Of a stretch of 64,000 bases of DNA, positions 16,344 to 26,125 are shown piece after piece. The translations under genes were made by a program, and so were the position numbers. How positions within the stretch are numbered: position 1 is the first letter of the stretch; each line of letters starts with the position of its first letter. Location: contig NZ_PUGE01000004.1 in assembly GCF_002967075.1 (NCBI RefSeq), forward strand, positions 1-64,000, given 5' to 3'. The notes under the pieces were generated by a model. That model saw only the letters and a program-made list of their open reading frames with translations. It did not search any database and was not told the DNA's origin. This DNA comes from Corynebacterium sp. J010B-136 (lineage in GTDB: Bacteria > Actinomycetota > Actinomycetes > Mycobacteriales > Mycobacteriaceae).

Positions 16344-18272
16344 TTAGCTTGGGTGATCGCGTATCCACTTCTCCGCGCGCTGCGCTAGCCGCGGAGTCAG
16401 TGGTGCTCGTGACTGGGAGCCAAGCACTGAATCCCAGTACCAGAAGGTTTCTTCGTAGTAGTTGTGCCCGTGTCCGCCAGGGACGTTTAAAGAGTTAATT
16501 TGGTCGAGCCCGATTTGCCAGAAACTAATCAGCGGCGCCCAGCCCATGTCGTGAAAAGTATCGGCGTACAGCGTCGAGGGTGCGGGCTCATGCATCCACG
16601 TGGGGCGGCGGTAGATGAGTTTGCTGGACCACCACACGATGGGATCAGAGGTGTGCTGGGCAATTAATACTCGAGGTCGTTGCCATTCATTGCTATAGCT
16701 GCGACCGAAGGCATCGTGACGCGTGTGCGCAGGTGCTGCGGCGAAGCGAATATGCCGGCCACCGTCGACGGTAGGTACGCGTTCCAAAGAACCCGGATCG
16801 TGCTCTAAATTGGCAAGCAGTTTTGTCATGCTTGGTGGGCCGGTAAATACCGCACCGTCGCAGGAGGCTAGGAGATCTTCAAAGTTGTCATAGCCATCGA
16901 GGTGCGCATACGCGCCTAAGGATTCGCCCGATAAGTACAGCTTGGGACGGTTATCTTCGGGCATGGAATCAAGTCGGTTGCGCACCGCGCGAATAAGTAA
17001 ATGTGCTCCATCAATAGGGGCTTGCTTGTCGACGACATAAGAAAAAGCCGATGGCAGAATCGAATACTGCAGGGTTACTGAAGCGCAATTTCCCTTGGTA
17101 AGAAATTCTGGGGCAGCAGACATCCATTCACTGACCCAGCCTGAACCAGAAGGCATCTGAATCACGATGGTGTTGCGGTGAAAAGCTCCGGTTCTCTCCA
17201 TTTCTAAGAGCACGCGACGAACTTGGCCCCGGACAGTCCGCCCGGACATGAGACCGGCGTAAATCCGAATGGGCTCACGGGCACGGGTAAATTCCATGAC
17301 TTCCGCGATATCACGTGCACGCGGACCGCCGGATAAAAAGCGGCGACCATGCGCTCCTACTGCTGTCCAACGTTCATAAGACCACGGGCTGCCGGAACGC
17401 TCTGGTTCCCACGGCATGATGGAGCCGGGAAAGACTGACCTGTTAATCTTTTGTGCGCGTACCGATGCAGAGTGGATGAAACGGCGCAATACTACCCGGT
17501 CAGATAAAGCGACGATGACCACGATAAATGTTGTTACAGCCAGAGGCCAGGCCACCAACATTGGCACTGCACGCCCTAGCTGTTGGGACATTTTGGAGAC
17601 GGTAAATTGCACAATTTCTCCGAGCAATAACAGCGCACCGTATCCCAGGGAGCCAAGGGAAAGGCCGATAGCAGCCTGCACGGGGCCACGGTCCAGCGAT
17701 TTACCGACCAGGTCTGCCTGAATGCCCTGGTTGCGCACGGATTTAGCCATGGCTGCGATAGTGATGGTTCCCAAGACCCAGTGAGCATTGCGTTTGAGCC
17801 GTGGAGTGAGGTGATCCTGCGGGCGTTTGCCGGCAGCACGTAGTGCATTCTTCAAGCCAAAAGCAGCCGATGCGGCAAAGAAATGCCCGATGGCCTGCCC
17901 GATGGCCACATTGAGCGCCGTTACCCACCAGGGCCTGGGCAATAGTGAAGGCCAAATCGCTGCCCAGGTTGCGACTTCCGCACCTAATATGCCTGCCGTC
18001 ATATTGCGCGGGAGCCGGTTACGCCGGGCCATGCGCACCGCCGGGGTGATATCGCTGAGCACTTCTAAACCGATGATGGAAACCTGCAGCGCACCTGAGG
18101 CTAGTTTCAGTGACGATGACGCGGTTTTAAGGGCAATTCGCCGCAGGGAACGGGGAAGAGGCGGCGCCACACTTTTTCGCGGCTCCACCGACTGCGGCTG
18201 AGGGCGCGAAATTTTCTGAAATAACCAGCACGCAAGTTGTCCTCTCCGGGGCTTACGTGCATTTTTGCTCAT
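16344..18272 (-). CDS. Membrane-bound alpha/beta hydrolase of the Abhydrolase_9 family
   Basis: This 642-residue protein has an N-terminal membrane domain (about residues 50-290, roughly six helices) followed by a cytoplasmic or surface alpha/beta-hydrolase domain. The nucleophile motif LYLSGESLGAY is at about residue 470. Conserved Asp and His (NVPGGHGHNYYEETFWYWDS) lie near the C-terminus. The Abhydrolase_9 family (PF10081 with its N-terminal PF15420) occurs mainly in mycolate-containing Actinobacteria; the substrate is unknown. The frame opens at 18380 inside the ldh start, so the ATG at 18272 is chosen. Confidence 0.82.
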   Translation of the reverse strand: MSKNARKPRRGQLACWLFQKISRPQPQSVEPRKSVAPPLPRSLRRIALKTASSSLKLASGALQVSIIGLEVLSDITPAVRMARRNRLPRNMTAGILGAEVATWAAIWPSLLPRPWWVTALNVAIGQAIGHFFAASAAFGLKNALRAAGKRPQDHLTPRLKRNAHWVLGTITIAAMAKSVRNQGIQADLVGKSLDRGPVQAAIGLSLGSLGYGALLLLGEIVQFTVSKMSQQLGRAVPMLVAWPLAVTTFIVVIVALSDRVVLRRFIHSASVRAQKINRSVFPGSIMPWEPERSGSPWSYERWTAVGAHGRRFLSGGPRARDIAEVMEFTRAREPIRIYAGLMSGRTVRGQVRRVLLEMERTGAFHRNTIVIQMPSGSGWVSEWMSAAPEFLTKGNCASVTLQYSILPSAFSYVVDKQAPIDGAHLLIRAVRNRLDSMPEDNRPKLYLSGESLGAYAHLDGYDNFEDLLASCDGAVFTGPPSMTKLLANLEHDPGSLERVPTVDGGRHIRFAAAPAHTRHDAFGRSYSNEWQRPRVLIAQHTSDPIVWWSSKLIYRRPTWMHEPAPSTLYADTFHDMGWAPLISFWQIGLDQINSLNVPGGHGHNYYEETFWYWDSVLGSQSRAPLTPRLAQRAEKWIRDHPS

Positions 18273-18318
18273 GGACACTATTGTCCCAGAACACGAAATT
18301 TTCTGCATACACAATAGT
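18273..18318. promoter_or_regulatory. Inverted repeat in the hydrolase-ldh divergent gap
   Basis: ACTATTGT (18277-18284) and its exact complement ACAATAGT (18311-18318) are 26 bases apart. The left one is also inside the dyad GGACACTATTGTCC (18273-18286). Possible control sites for one or both divergent genes. Confidence 0.45.
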
Positions 18319-18370
18319 CGAATTTTGGCTGGAAAGCGCCGTTGTAAAACCTCGCGCATAATGAAGAAGT

Positions 18371-19318
18371 ATGAGCCCAAATGTTGGAAACAAAGTTGTC
18401 CTCATCGGCGCGGGTGATGTTGGTGTCGCCTACGCATATGCATTGGTAAACCAAGGAACCGTTGACCATCTCGCCATCATCGATATTGATGAAAAGAAGC
18501 TTAAAGGAAACGTCATGGACTTAAATCATGGCGTGGTGTGGGCGCCTTCGCGCACGCGAGTTACTGAAGGCACTTACGAAGATTGCAAGGACGCAGCCAT
18601 CGTCGTTATTTGCGCAGGCGCTGCGCAAAAGCCCGGCGAAACTCGCCTGGACTTGGTGGATAAGAATGTCACCATCATGAATGCCATCGTTGAATCTGCC
18701 ATGGAGGCAGGCTTCGATGGCCTTTTTGTTGTAGCGACCAACCCAGTAGACCTGCTGACCTATGCCGTGTGGAAAGCCTCCGGGTTGCCCACCTCGCGCG
18801 TCATCGGTTCGGGCACGGTGCTGGATTCTGCGCGCTATCGCTACATGCTCGGGGAAATGGCAGGTATCGCGCCAACTTCCGTGCATGCCTACATCATCGG
18901 AGAGCACGGCGATTCTGAACTACCAGTTGTATCCTCGGCAAATATTGGTGGCGTCCCGCTTGCGCGCCAGGCGGAAAAAGAGCCCGGATTCAACGAACGC
19001 ATCGAAGAAATCTTTGAACAAACCCGTGATGCGGCCTATCACATCATCGACGCTAAAGGCTCGACGAGCTATGGCATCGGCATGGCGCTGGCGCGCATTA
19101 CTCGCGCGATTATCCAGAACCAAGATGTTGCGCTGCCGGTTTCGGCGTATATCGATGGACACTATGGCTACAACGACATCTACTTCGGAACCCCGGCAAT
19201 TATCAATCGTGGGGGCGTTGCTCGCGTGCTGGAGCTAGACCTCGACGAGCACGAGAAAGAGCGTCTCGATGCCTCCGTGAACACGCTACTGGACATCAAG
19301 AACCAAGTATTTGATTAA
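18371..19318 (+). CDS. ldhA: L-lactate dehydrogenase
   Basis: This 315-residue NAD-dependent enzyme reduces pyruvate to L-lactate during oxygen limitation. The Rossmann motif is [17 protein letters not shown] (residues 9-25), and the substrate Arg is in [13 protein letters not shown]. The catalytic His is in [14 protein letters not shown] and the substrate-binding loop is in [14 protein letters not shown]. The sequence closely follows what I recall of C. glutamicum LdhA (314 residues). The promoter region is shared with the divergent hydrolase gene, and the ribosome site (AAGAAG) is weak. Confidence 0.97.
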   Translation: MSPNVGNKVVLIGAGDVGVAYAYALVNQGTVDHLAIIDIDEKKLKGNVMDLNHGVVWAPSRTRVTEGTYEDCKDAAIVVICAGAAQKPGETRLDLVDKNVTIMNAIVESAMEAGFDGLFVVATNPVDLLTYAVWKASGLPTSRVIGSGTVLDSARYRYMLGEMAGIAPTSVHAYIIGEHGDSELPVVSSANIGGVPLARQAEKEPGFNERIEEIFEQTRDAAYHIIDAKGSTSYGIGMALARITRAIIQNQDVALPVSAYIDGHYGYNDIYFGTPAIINRGGVARVLELDLDEHEKERLDASVNTLLDIKNQVFD

Positions 19319-19327
19319 AATTCAGTT

Positions 19328-19422
19328 TTAGCCCGCGGGGCTAATTCCGGGTATTCCCGCTGCATGCAGGCGATTGCGAAAACGCATGACGCCTGCCGTG
19401 CGGTGGGTCACTTTTTTATTTT
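19328..19422 (+). terminator. Terminator region of ldhA
   Basis: A short GC hairpin (TTAGCCC-GCG-GGGCTAA, 19328-19344) is followed by a composite hairpin. That one has GCAGGCG at 19366-19372 and CGCCTGC at 19390-19396, with an inner TGCG-AAAA-CGCA. A T run (CTTTTTTATTTT) follows at 19411-19422, about 15 bases after the stem, so efficiency is uncertain. Confidence 0.6.
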
Positions 19423-19493
19423 GATGGGAGGTGGTGCTACCGTAGCCGGGGTTATCGACCGTGAGACAAAAACCCCAAAAGAAAGAACCCACC

Positions 19494-20480
19494 ATGGCAA
19501 TCAAATTAGGCACCACCGTAGAAACTGACTGGATGGAAACAGTCCGTGAACTGGCAAGCCAGCGCAATGCCGTCATCCTGGCGCACAACTACCAGCTGCC
19601 AGAGATCCAAGACGTAGCTGACTACGTCGGAGATTCTTTGGGGCTTTCGCGCATCGCGGCGGAAACAGACGCTGATGAAGTGATTTTCTGCGGCGTGCAC
19701 TTCATGGCTGAGACCGCAAAGATCCTCTCGCCGGAAAAGCGCGTGTATATCCCGGATGCTAATGCCGGCTGTTCTTTGGCGGACACTATTAACGCCGACC
19801 AACTACGTGAGTGGAAAGCACAACACCCTGATGCGGTGGTGGTCAGCTACGTGAACACCACCGCTGAGGTCAAAGCGCTCACGGATGTCTGCTGCACCTC
19901 CTCCAACGCTGCCGACGTCGTGAGTTCCATCGACGAGGACAAAGAAATTCTATTTCTCCCGGATCAGTTCCTCGGCGCACACGTACGTCGCGTGACCGGC
20001 CGCAGGAATATCCACGTCTGGGCAGGCGAATGTCACGTGCACGCAGATATTTCCCCGAGTGCCTTGGTGGATACGGTCCGTGCCAACGAGGGTGCGGAAC
20101 TCTACGTCCACCCAGAATGCGGCTGCACCACCAGCGCTTTGTGGATGGCGGAATCCGGTGAAATTCCAGGCGACAACACCCACATCCTGTCAACCGGCGG
20201 CATGCTGGAAGAAGCCAAGAAGACCACTAGTGAGCGCGTCTTAGTCGCAACGGAAATCGGCATGCTGCACCAGCTGCGCAAAGCCAACCCGACCACGGAA
20301 TTTCTCCCCGTCAACCCGCAGGCCGCGTGCCCATTCATGCAGATGATTACCCCAGAAAAGTTACTCAAGTGCTTGCAGGAGGGAACGGATGAGGTATTCG
20401 TCGATAAGCGCACAGCCGATGCCGCGCGCACTGCGGTCGAGCGAATGATTGCCATCGGAAACCCCGGCTCCGGCGAATAG
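19494..20480 (+). CDS. nadA: Quinolinate synthase A
   Basis: This 328-residue enzyme condenses iminoaspartate and dihydroxyacetone phosphate to quinolinate in de novo NAD synthesis. Cys residues able to bind the [4Fe-4S] cluster appear in [27 protein letters not shown] and [28 protein letters not shown] is the N-terminal substrate motif. The frame opens at 19461, but the ATG at 19494 begins the conserved domain. It is the first gene of nadA-nadB-nadC; nadB follows after 7 bases. Confidence 0.96.
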   Translation: MAIKLGTTVETDWMETVRELASQRNAVILAHNYQLPEIQDVADYVGDSLGLSRIAAETDADEVIFCGVHFMAETAKILSPEKRVYIPDANAGCSLADTINADQLREWKAQHPDAVVVSYVNTTAEVKALTDVCCTSSNAADVVSSIDEDKEILFLPDQFLGAHVRRVTGRRNIHVWAGECHVHADISPSALVDTVRANEGAELYVHPECGCTTSALWMAESGEIPGDNTHILSTGGMLEEAKKTTSERVLVATEIGMLHQLRKANPTTEFLPVNPQAACPFMQMITPEKLLKCLQEGTDEVFVDKRTADAARTAVERMIAIGNPGSGE

Positions 20481-20487
20481 GAAAAGC

Positions 20488-22008
20488 ATGACCACGGAAC
20501 TTATCACTCCTGCTGAGAGCTTTGCCGAGTGCACCGACGTGCTCATCATCGGTTCCGGCGCGGCAGGTCTCACCTCTGCGCTGACCATTGCTGAGGCCGA
20601 CCCAGCACGCTCGGTCACCGTTATCACCCGCGGTGAGCCGGCGGACAGCTCCACGGCATGGGCACAAGGTGGCCTTGCGGCAGTCATCTCCCCGGAAGAC
20701 TCTTTTGACCTGCATATCGAGGATACGATGGCCGCGGGTGGTTTCCACGGCGACCGCGCCCGCGTCACCGAACTAGTCCAGCAGGCAAAAGAAGCCATCG
20801 ACCGCCTGGTATCCCACGGCGCCCAATTCGCCGATGACCTGCACTTGGAGGGCGGGCACAGCCTACGCCGCATCGTGCACGCTGGCGACCAATCTGGGTG
20901 GGAAGTGGAGAAAACCCTCCTGCGCGCAGCCCGTGACCGCGGCATTAACATCATCTCTCATGCCCGTGCGATTGACCTGCTGACCACCGCCGATGGCATC
21001 GTGTGTGGAGTGCGCGGCTTCCATAATGGCCAGGTTGGTCGCTGGCTTGCCGATGACGTCGTGCTGGCCGCCGGCGGTGTTGGCGCGCTGTGGACGCTGA
21101 CCTCCAACCCGGCCGTTGCCACCGCTGATGGACTGGCCATGGCCCTGCGCGCCGGGGCAGCCACGCGCGATATCGAATTCGTGCAGTTTCACCCCACCGT
21201 GTTGGATCTTCCCCGCACGGGCGGTCGCGATGTGCTCATCTCAGAGGCAGTGCGCGGCGAAGGAGCAGTGCTTATCGATGCAAAGGGCACCCGCTTCATG
21301 AAATCCCTCCACCCTTTAGCCGAGCTTGCCCCGCGCGATGTGGTCTCTGCTGAAATTATTAACCACCTGCAGGAAACCAACACGGAGCAAGTCTTCCTCG
21401 ACGCTCGCTCGATTACTGATTTCCCGCAACGCTTTCCGACGATTCATGCCAAACTTCTAGCCCGCGGCATCGATGCCACCGTCGATCCCATTCCAGTGCG
21501 ACCAGGCGCGCACTATCACTGCGGCGGCGTCGCGGCTGATCTTGACGGGCGCACCAGCCTTAAAGGACTTAGTGCCATCGGGGAAGTTGCCGGCACGGGC
21601 GTGCAAGGCGCCAACCGGCTGGCCTCGAATTCTTTGACGGAAGCATTGGTGGCGGGCCATCGATGCGGGATCCGCCTGGCCATCTCGAAGCGCGCCGGAA
21701 TAACCCAAACTCCAATCGCACGAACGCAGGTCACGCCTGTTGACGGCGCTGCAACCATCCGCTCAGCGATGGATTCCTATGTTGGTGTTAGCCGTGATGA
21801 TGCCGGCCTGAGCGCCGCGTTAGATATCCTCGCCTCATTGCCGCAGGACACGGAGCTAAACGATGCGACCTTAGACTCCACGAATATGGCCGCGGCCGGT
21901 CTTGCCATCGCGCAAGCTGCACGCGAGCGAACCGACTCACTCGGCTGCCACCGCCGCAGCGACAACATTGGCGCAACCACCAAGAACTACCACTTTGCAG
22001 GAGCATAA
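20488..22008 (+). CDS. nadB: L-aspartate oxidase
   Basis: This 506-residue FAD enzyme oxidises aspartate to iminoaspartate for NadA. FAD motifs are VLIIGSGAAGLTSAL near the start and GVQGANRLASNSLTEALVAG near residue 370. Substrate residues lie in EFVQFHPT and GAHYHCGGV, with STAWAQGGLAAV in between. The C-terminal helical domain is somewhat short. GGAAAAGC lies before the ATG at 20488; nadC begins one base after the stop. Having nadB in this operon differs from the nadA-nadC-nadS arrangement I recall for C. glutamicum. Confidence 0.95.
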   Translation: MTTELITPAESFAECTDVLIIGSGAAGLTSALTIAEADPARSVTVITRGEPADSSTAWAQGGLAAVISPEDSFDLHIEDTMAAGGFHGDRARVTELVQQAKEAIDRLVSHGAQFADDLHLEGGHSLRRIVHAGDQSGWEVEKTLLRAARDRGINIISHARAIDLLTTADGIVCGVRGFHNGQVGRWLADDVVLAAGGVGALWTLTSNPAVATADGLAMALRAGAATRDIEFVQFHPTVLDLPRTGGRDVLISEAVRGEGAVLIDAKGTRFMKSLHPLAELAPRDVVSAEIINHLQETNTEQVFLDARSITDFPQRFPTIHAKLLARGIDATVDPIPVRPGAHYHCGGVAADLDGRTSLKGLSAIGEVAGTGVQGANRLASNSLTEALVAGHRCGIRLAISKRAGITQTPIARTQVTPVDGAATIRSAMDSYVGVSRDDAGLSAALDILASLPQDTELNDATLDSTNMAAAGLAIAQAARERTDSLGCHRRSDNIGATTKNYHFAGA

Positions 22009-22009
22009 T

Positions 22010-22882
22010 ATGACCATCTCAGCAGATACCGCCAGACTTGATCTGAACGCAACACGTGCGCACATCGAAGCCGCCCTCGATGAGGATCTCGCCTGGGGGC
22101 CGGATGCGACCACCCTCGCTACCATCGGAGCCGATGTCACCGGTACCGCGGAAATCGTCGCCCGCGAGCCTGGCTGCTTGGCGGGGGTTCCCATCGCGGC
22201 GCTGGCCCTGCAGATTACCGCCGAGCGTGATGGCGTTGACCTAGACATTGAAATCCTGCGCGAAGACGGCGCAACCGTTGCTGCAGGAGACCCCATCCTG
22301 CGGGCGACGGGCCCGGTGCGCACCCTTTTGACCGCCGAGCGCACCGCACTAAATTATGTATCCCAACTATCCGGCGTGGCCACGGCCACCCACCGCTGGG
22401 TAAAGGCGCTGGAGGGCACAGGCACTGCCGTGCGCGAAACCCGCAAGACCGTCCCAGGCCTACGTGTTTTGCAAAAATACGCTGTGCGCTGCGGCGGCGG
22501 TACCAATCACCGCATGGGCTTAGGCGATAGCGCGTTGATCAAGGACAACCACATCTTGGCCACGGGTTCGTTGGCCGCCGCGTTTAGGGCCGTCCGCGAG
22601 CAATTTCCGGATCTTCCCGTGGAAGTCGAGTGCGACACCCTTGAGCAGGTCGCCGAGGCAGTCGACGTCGGCGCGGAGCTGATTCTTCTCGATAATATGT
22701 CGCCCGATACCGCTAAAGCCGCCGTAGAAATCTGCCGCCCGGCTGGCGTGCGCACCGAAGCTAGCGGCGGTATTACCTTCGACAATGTCGATGCTTATCG
22801 CGACACCGGCGTCGATTACATTGCAGTCGGCGCGTTGACCCACTCCAACCGCGTCCTTGATTTAGGCTTCGACCTGGCCTGA
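22010..22882 (+). CDS. nadC: Nicotinate-nucleotide diphosphorylase (carboxylating)
   Basis: This 290-residue enzyme converts quinolinate and PRPP to nicotinate mononucleotide. Conserved blocks are RTALNYVSQLSGVAT, RETRKTVPGLRVLQKYAVRCGG with the phosphoribosyl-binding basic residues, NHRMGLGDSALIKDNH, and EASGGITFDNV near the C-terminus. The ribosome site GGAG lies within the end of nadB and the ATG overlaps nothing but follows its stop by one base, so translation is probably coupled. It is the last gene of the NAD operon. Confidence 0.96.
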   Translation: MTISADTARLDLNATRAHIEAALDEDLAWGPDATTLATIGADVTGTAEIVAREPGCLAGVPIAALALQITAERDGVDLDIEILREDGATVAAGDPILRATGPVRTLLTAERTALNYVSQLSGVATATHRWVKALEGTGTAVRETRKTVPGLRVLQKYAVRCGGGTNHRMGLGDSALIKDNHILATGSLAAAFRAVREQFPDLPVEVECDTLEQVAEAVDVGAELILLDNMSPDTAKAAVEICRPAGVRTEASGGITFDNVDAYRDTGVDYIAVGALTHSNRVLDLGFDLA

Positions 22883-22958
22883 GCATACCGGCGCCTTCGT
22901 CAGCAGTGAACTAGAGTTGGTTGAGCACGAGAAAGCAGACTGCGAGGGACGTTCGACG

Positions 22959-23675
22959 TTGAAGATTGTTGCGCACAGAGGCTATTCGGGGAAGTACCCG
23001 GAGCTAAGCCCGTTGGCCTTTAAAAAGGCCTTGGAGCTGCCTATTCATGGCATCGAGTGCGATGTGCGCATGACGCGGGATGGCAAAGTCGTGGTCAATC
23101 ATGATGCGACGTTGGATAGGACATCGGATCGCACGGGGCAGCTTTCTGCGCTGGATTGGGCGGAGATTAAACGCGCCGATATCGGCAATGAAAAATACCC
23201 GAACCAGCACCCGCTGCTGCTCGATGAGCTTTTAGAGTTGTGGGCACCCCGCGGCCAGCACCTTTATATTGAGACCAAGCACCCGGGCGCGATGGGCGAT
23301 ATTTTGGAAGAGCAGGTGGTACTTCGCCTGCGTTATGCAGGGCTTATCGATGACCCCCGCATCCACATCATCTCCTTTTCCCACCGGGCTATCCGCCGCA
23401 TGAAGTCTTTGGCGCCGCACATGGACCGGATTTATCTGCGCCGCGACTGGGAACGTCACGTCAACCGCACCGACTTCTTGCTGTCCGAACCGACCGGCCT
23501 GGGCATGTCGCTTTTGCGCGGGAAACTGCAACCTTCCGCCATCGGGGCGCATGGGCTGCCGACGTACATGTGGACCATCGATAAGCCTGAAGACATGAAA
23601 TGGGCCTGGGCCAACGGCGTCGACATCCTGGCCACCAACCAACCCGAAGTTGCGCTGCACGCCATTCAAATGTGA
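22959..23675 (+). CDS. Glycerophosphodiester phosphodiesterase
   Basis: This 238-residue GDPD-family enzyme cleaves glycerophosphodiesters to glycerol-3-phosphate and an alcohol. Motifs are VAHRGYSGKYPELSPLAF (catalytic His and metal ligands), IECDVRMTRDGKVVVNHD (acidic metal ligands and second His) and YIETKHP. No signal peptide is seen. The likely start is the TTG at 22959 with GAGGGA upstream; a TTG at 22917 would give 252 residues. It resembles the cytoplasmic GlpQ2-type enzyme of C. glutamicum, which I recall in the same neighbourhood. Confidence 0.9.
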   Translation: MKIVAHRGYSGKYPELSPLAFKKALELPIHGIECDVRMTRDGKVVVNHDATLDRTSDRTGQLSALDWAEIKRADIGNEKYPNQHPLLLDELLELWAPRGQHLYIETKHPGAMGDILEEQVVLRLRYAGLIDDPRIHIISFSHRAIRRMKSLAPHMDRIYLRRDWERHVNRTDFLLSEPTGLGMSLLRGKLQPSAIGAHGLPTYMWTIDKPEDMKWAWANGVDILATNQPEVALHAIQM

Positions 23676-23707
23676 GCGGTATAAAACGTCACTGTATCGT
23701 GTAAGGC

Positions 23708-24628
23708 ATGGCCAAGAAGAAAAAGAACAAAGAAGAACTACCTGAGGGTATGTCTCGCCGCCAAGCTAAGCTTGCTGCCCGTGCGGCAGAGCGTGCGGCT
23801 TTGGAAAAGGATCCCCGACCATATGGTGGTTTAGCTGCTGAAACCCAGCTTATTGCGCTGCAGGAATTCGTTCCTTCCGCGACCGCGAAGCTTAGCGTCA
23901 AGGGCTTTGACCGTGACGTGTACGTGTGCTCGATTTTGCCGGGGGCATCGGCAGGCATGGTGCGCGACGCAGAGGCTGGCGGCGCTGCTTATGTTGCGCT
24001 GCAGGTACGCACGCACACCCACAACCCAGGTCGTGACCTGGCATACGCTTTGAACTGGGCAAAGAACGCGCAGCCAGGCGAGACTTTGGAATCTACTGCC
24101 GCTGATGGCGCGCAGCCAGATCTCAAGGACTTGGTCGATGAGTCGGCTGTTTTGGAGATTACTGACCACCAGGATTTCGCATGGTGGATTCCTGAGGGCA
24201 CGCAGATCACCCCAGAGATCGCGCAGACCCTGAACCAGGCGAACGAGACTGTTATCGAATCCCACCAGGTTGGTGCAGATATCGATGGTACTTTGTTCTG
24301 GGCAAACTCCGGCGGCGATAAAGCGCACATCCGCTGGGTATTCCCAATTGAGAACGAAACCGGTTTGTTGAACGCGATTGCCCGCGTTGCTGCTCGTGGG
24401 GAGATGAACCTCGGTGAGGGCACCAAGTTCGCTGGTGTTTTCCGTACCCATGGTTTGATTGCTCCGGTCTTTGACCTGCAGCCTGATGTTGCTTATGACT
24501 CTTACGAGTCCGAGCTTGCTCGCGTCGAGAAGGCTCTGAAGGCCGAAATCGACAACGATGCACAGCTCAATCCTGATGAGCGCAAGCAGCTCGAGAACCT
24601 GAAGTCGCGTCAGGTGACCCTGCGCTAG
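23708..24628 (+). CDS. DUF5926 family protein
   Basis: This 306-residue cytoplasmic protein has a Lys/Arg-rich N-terminus (AKKKKNKEELPEGMSRRQAK) and a conserved body with FVPSATAKLSV, VRTHTHNPGRDLAYALNWA and GVFRTHGLIAPVFDL. It matches the actinobacterial DUF5926 family, often annotated as preprotein-translocase-associated because of similarity to SecA-linked proteins; that role is unproved. It is a single gene closed by a strong terminator. Confidence 0.85.
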   Translation: MAKKKKNKEELPEGMSRRQAKLAARAAERAALEKDPRPYGGLAAETQLIALQEFVPSATAKLSVKGFDRDVYVCSILPGASAGMVRDAEAGGAAYVALQVRTHTHNPGRDLAYALNWAKNAQPGETLESTAADGAQPDLKDLVDESAVLEITDHQDFAWWIPEGTQITPEIAQTLNQANETVIESHQVGADIDGTLFWANSGGDKAHIRWVFPIENETGLLNAIARVAARGEMNLGEGTKFAGVFRTHGLIAPVFDLQPDVAYDSYESELARVEKALKAEIDNDAQLNPDERKQLENLKSRQVTLR

Positions 24629-24655
24629 TACCCGCGTTAACGCTCGCGTTGTTTA

Positions 24656-24702
24656 AAGCCTGCTTTGTGGCTCCCGATTGGAGTGCGAAAGCGGGCTTTT
24701 TC
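24656..24702 (+). terminator. Terminator after the DUF5926 gene
   Basis: AAGCCTGCTTT (24656-24666) pairs with AAAGCGGGCTT (24688-24698) through one G-U pair. An inner CTCC/GGAG stem lies inside, and the hairpin runs into TTTTT. Confidence 0.9.
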
Positions 24703-24831
24703 TGTGCTTTTCGGCGTTTTCGGTAGTGCCTGTGGATAACTAAGCCGTTTGGGTGACGTGTCATGTGAAATTTGGGCAGTTTTTAGAACTTGCTCTGGTG
24801 CGGGGTTGCGGCGGGTTTTAGTGTCGAAGCT

Positions 24832-25977
24832 ATGGACGAATTAATGAAAGCTTTCAAGCTTCTCACGAGCAACGGCATCGGATTCCTCCGGCTGTGTGCT
24901 GAGTGCTCACCTTACGATCTCGCCGATGACGGGATTGAAATTTCCTTAGCCAAAAATTACGCCAAACTTGCAGACACCCTTTTTAGCCCGTGTGATTCCC
25001 CGCGCGTGCAGCGCGAGGCTATCGCGCTTGCCGAACTAAGGGAATTGAGCGTCAACCACCTGTTGATGATTAACAAGCACGCCAAAAAGTTGAAAGCCCG
25101 CGGCGCCGCGTGGAAGCTGCGTGCTGAGCTTATCGCTCGTGAAGGCTCATTAGAGGAAGTCAACGAATACGCCAAGACTCGAGTCACCGAGGAAGGCGGC
25201 GACACCAAGAAGAAACCGGGCGTGCGTCTCGGCCGCGTCATCGACGGCCTGCGAACTATCAGCATCACCGATACCCAGCGCCGTATTACTGACCTCGGGA
25301 AAACGCTTGATGCTGGCATCAAGCACGATGATGGCCAGCCCCGCTCCGAAGCATTGCTCGAGCCTTTCTGGGACTTAGTCGACGGCGACGGCACCGGGCT
25401 TATCAAGCCTGAATACCGCACCGTGATTGCCATTGGTCTCGACGATTTCGCGAAAGTCTCCTGTGGCAACGGCGACGAGGTTATCATCGGACTATCCGAT
25501 GGCACAACCATGACCGGTGCAGAATTTATCAACGCGGCCATGGAAGGCGAGCTTGGCGAACAACTTCACGTCGGGCTTTTCCACCCCACCGCCGGGCCCG
25601 TGAACCTCTATGAGGCCCGCTTCGCATCGGACAAGCTGCGCACTCTAGCCATGGCCGAGAATCTGGTCTGCCCGTGGCCGGACTGCAATGTTCCGGCCGA
25701 TAGATGCCAGGTGCACCACATCGACGCACACAAGAACGGTGGCCATACGAAGCCGTCGAACCTGACGATGCTGTGTAAGTATCACAACGGCGTCAACGAC
25801 GATGGTGACCCGGGTAATCTCGGGTCACAGAAAAGAAAATATAAGCGAGGAAAAGGCAAGCCAAGTCGCGGCAGGATGCGACGCCACCGTGGCAAGGTCC
25901 GCCTGCACACCCCAGGCGGAAAGCTGGTGGGAAACACCCACAAGGTGAGCAGCATGGGGGCGATGAACCTGATTTAA
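24832..25977 (+). CDS. HNH endonuclease domain protein (DUF222/13E12-type)
   Basis: This ~381-residue protein has a long helical N-terminal region and a C-terminal HNH nuclease domain, about residues 275-320. Paired Cys (CPWPDCNVPADRC) are followed by QVHHIDAHKNGG and NLTMLCKYHN: the two His and Asn of the HNH site with a zinc knuckle. The last 60 residues are very basic. Such proteins exist in many near-identical copies in Actinobacteria and are of uncertain role (restriction, selfish or repair). The start is uncertain (24790, 24832 or 24844). Confidence 0.85.
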   Translation: MDELMKAFKLLTSNGIGFLRLCAECSPYDLADDGIEISLAKNYAKLADTLFSPCDSPRVQREAIALAELRELSVNHLLMINKHAKKLKARGAAWKLRAELIAREGSLEEVNEYAKTRVTEEGGDTKKKPGVRLGRVIDGLRTISITDTQRRITDLGKTLDAGIKHDDGQPRSEALLEPFWDLVDGDGTGLIKPEYRTVIAIGLDDFAKVSCGNGDEVIIGLSDGTTMTGAEFINAAMEGELGEQLHVGLFHPTAGPVNLYEARFASDKLRTLAMAENLVCPWPDCNVPADRCQVHHIDAHKNGGHTKPSNLTMLCKYHNGVNDDGDPGNLGSQKRKYKRGKGKPSRGRMRRHRGKVRLHTPGGKLVGNTHKVSSMGAMNLI

Positions 25978-26125
25978 TCGCCCGGCGCTGCGACAGCGGC
26001 ACTCGCTGAAACCCCGACTAGAGATTCCGGTCTGGTCGGGCAATTCGGCGATCCTTTTTAAAAAGCAGAGCTCGTTGTGCAGGTAAAGCGGACCGGCTTT
26101 AGCCAGGAGCATTTACTCCGAAGAT

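Noticed and set aside
24832..25977. HNH endonuclease as part of a mobile element or intron
   Set aside because: No inverted repeats, integrase, reverse transcriptase or disrupted host gene flank it. Stand-alone DUF222/HNH genes are common in corynebacteria.
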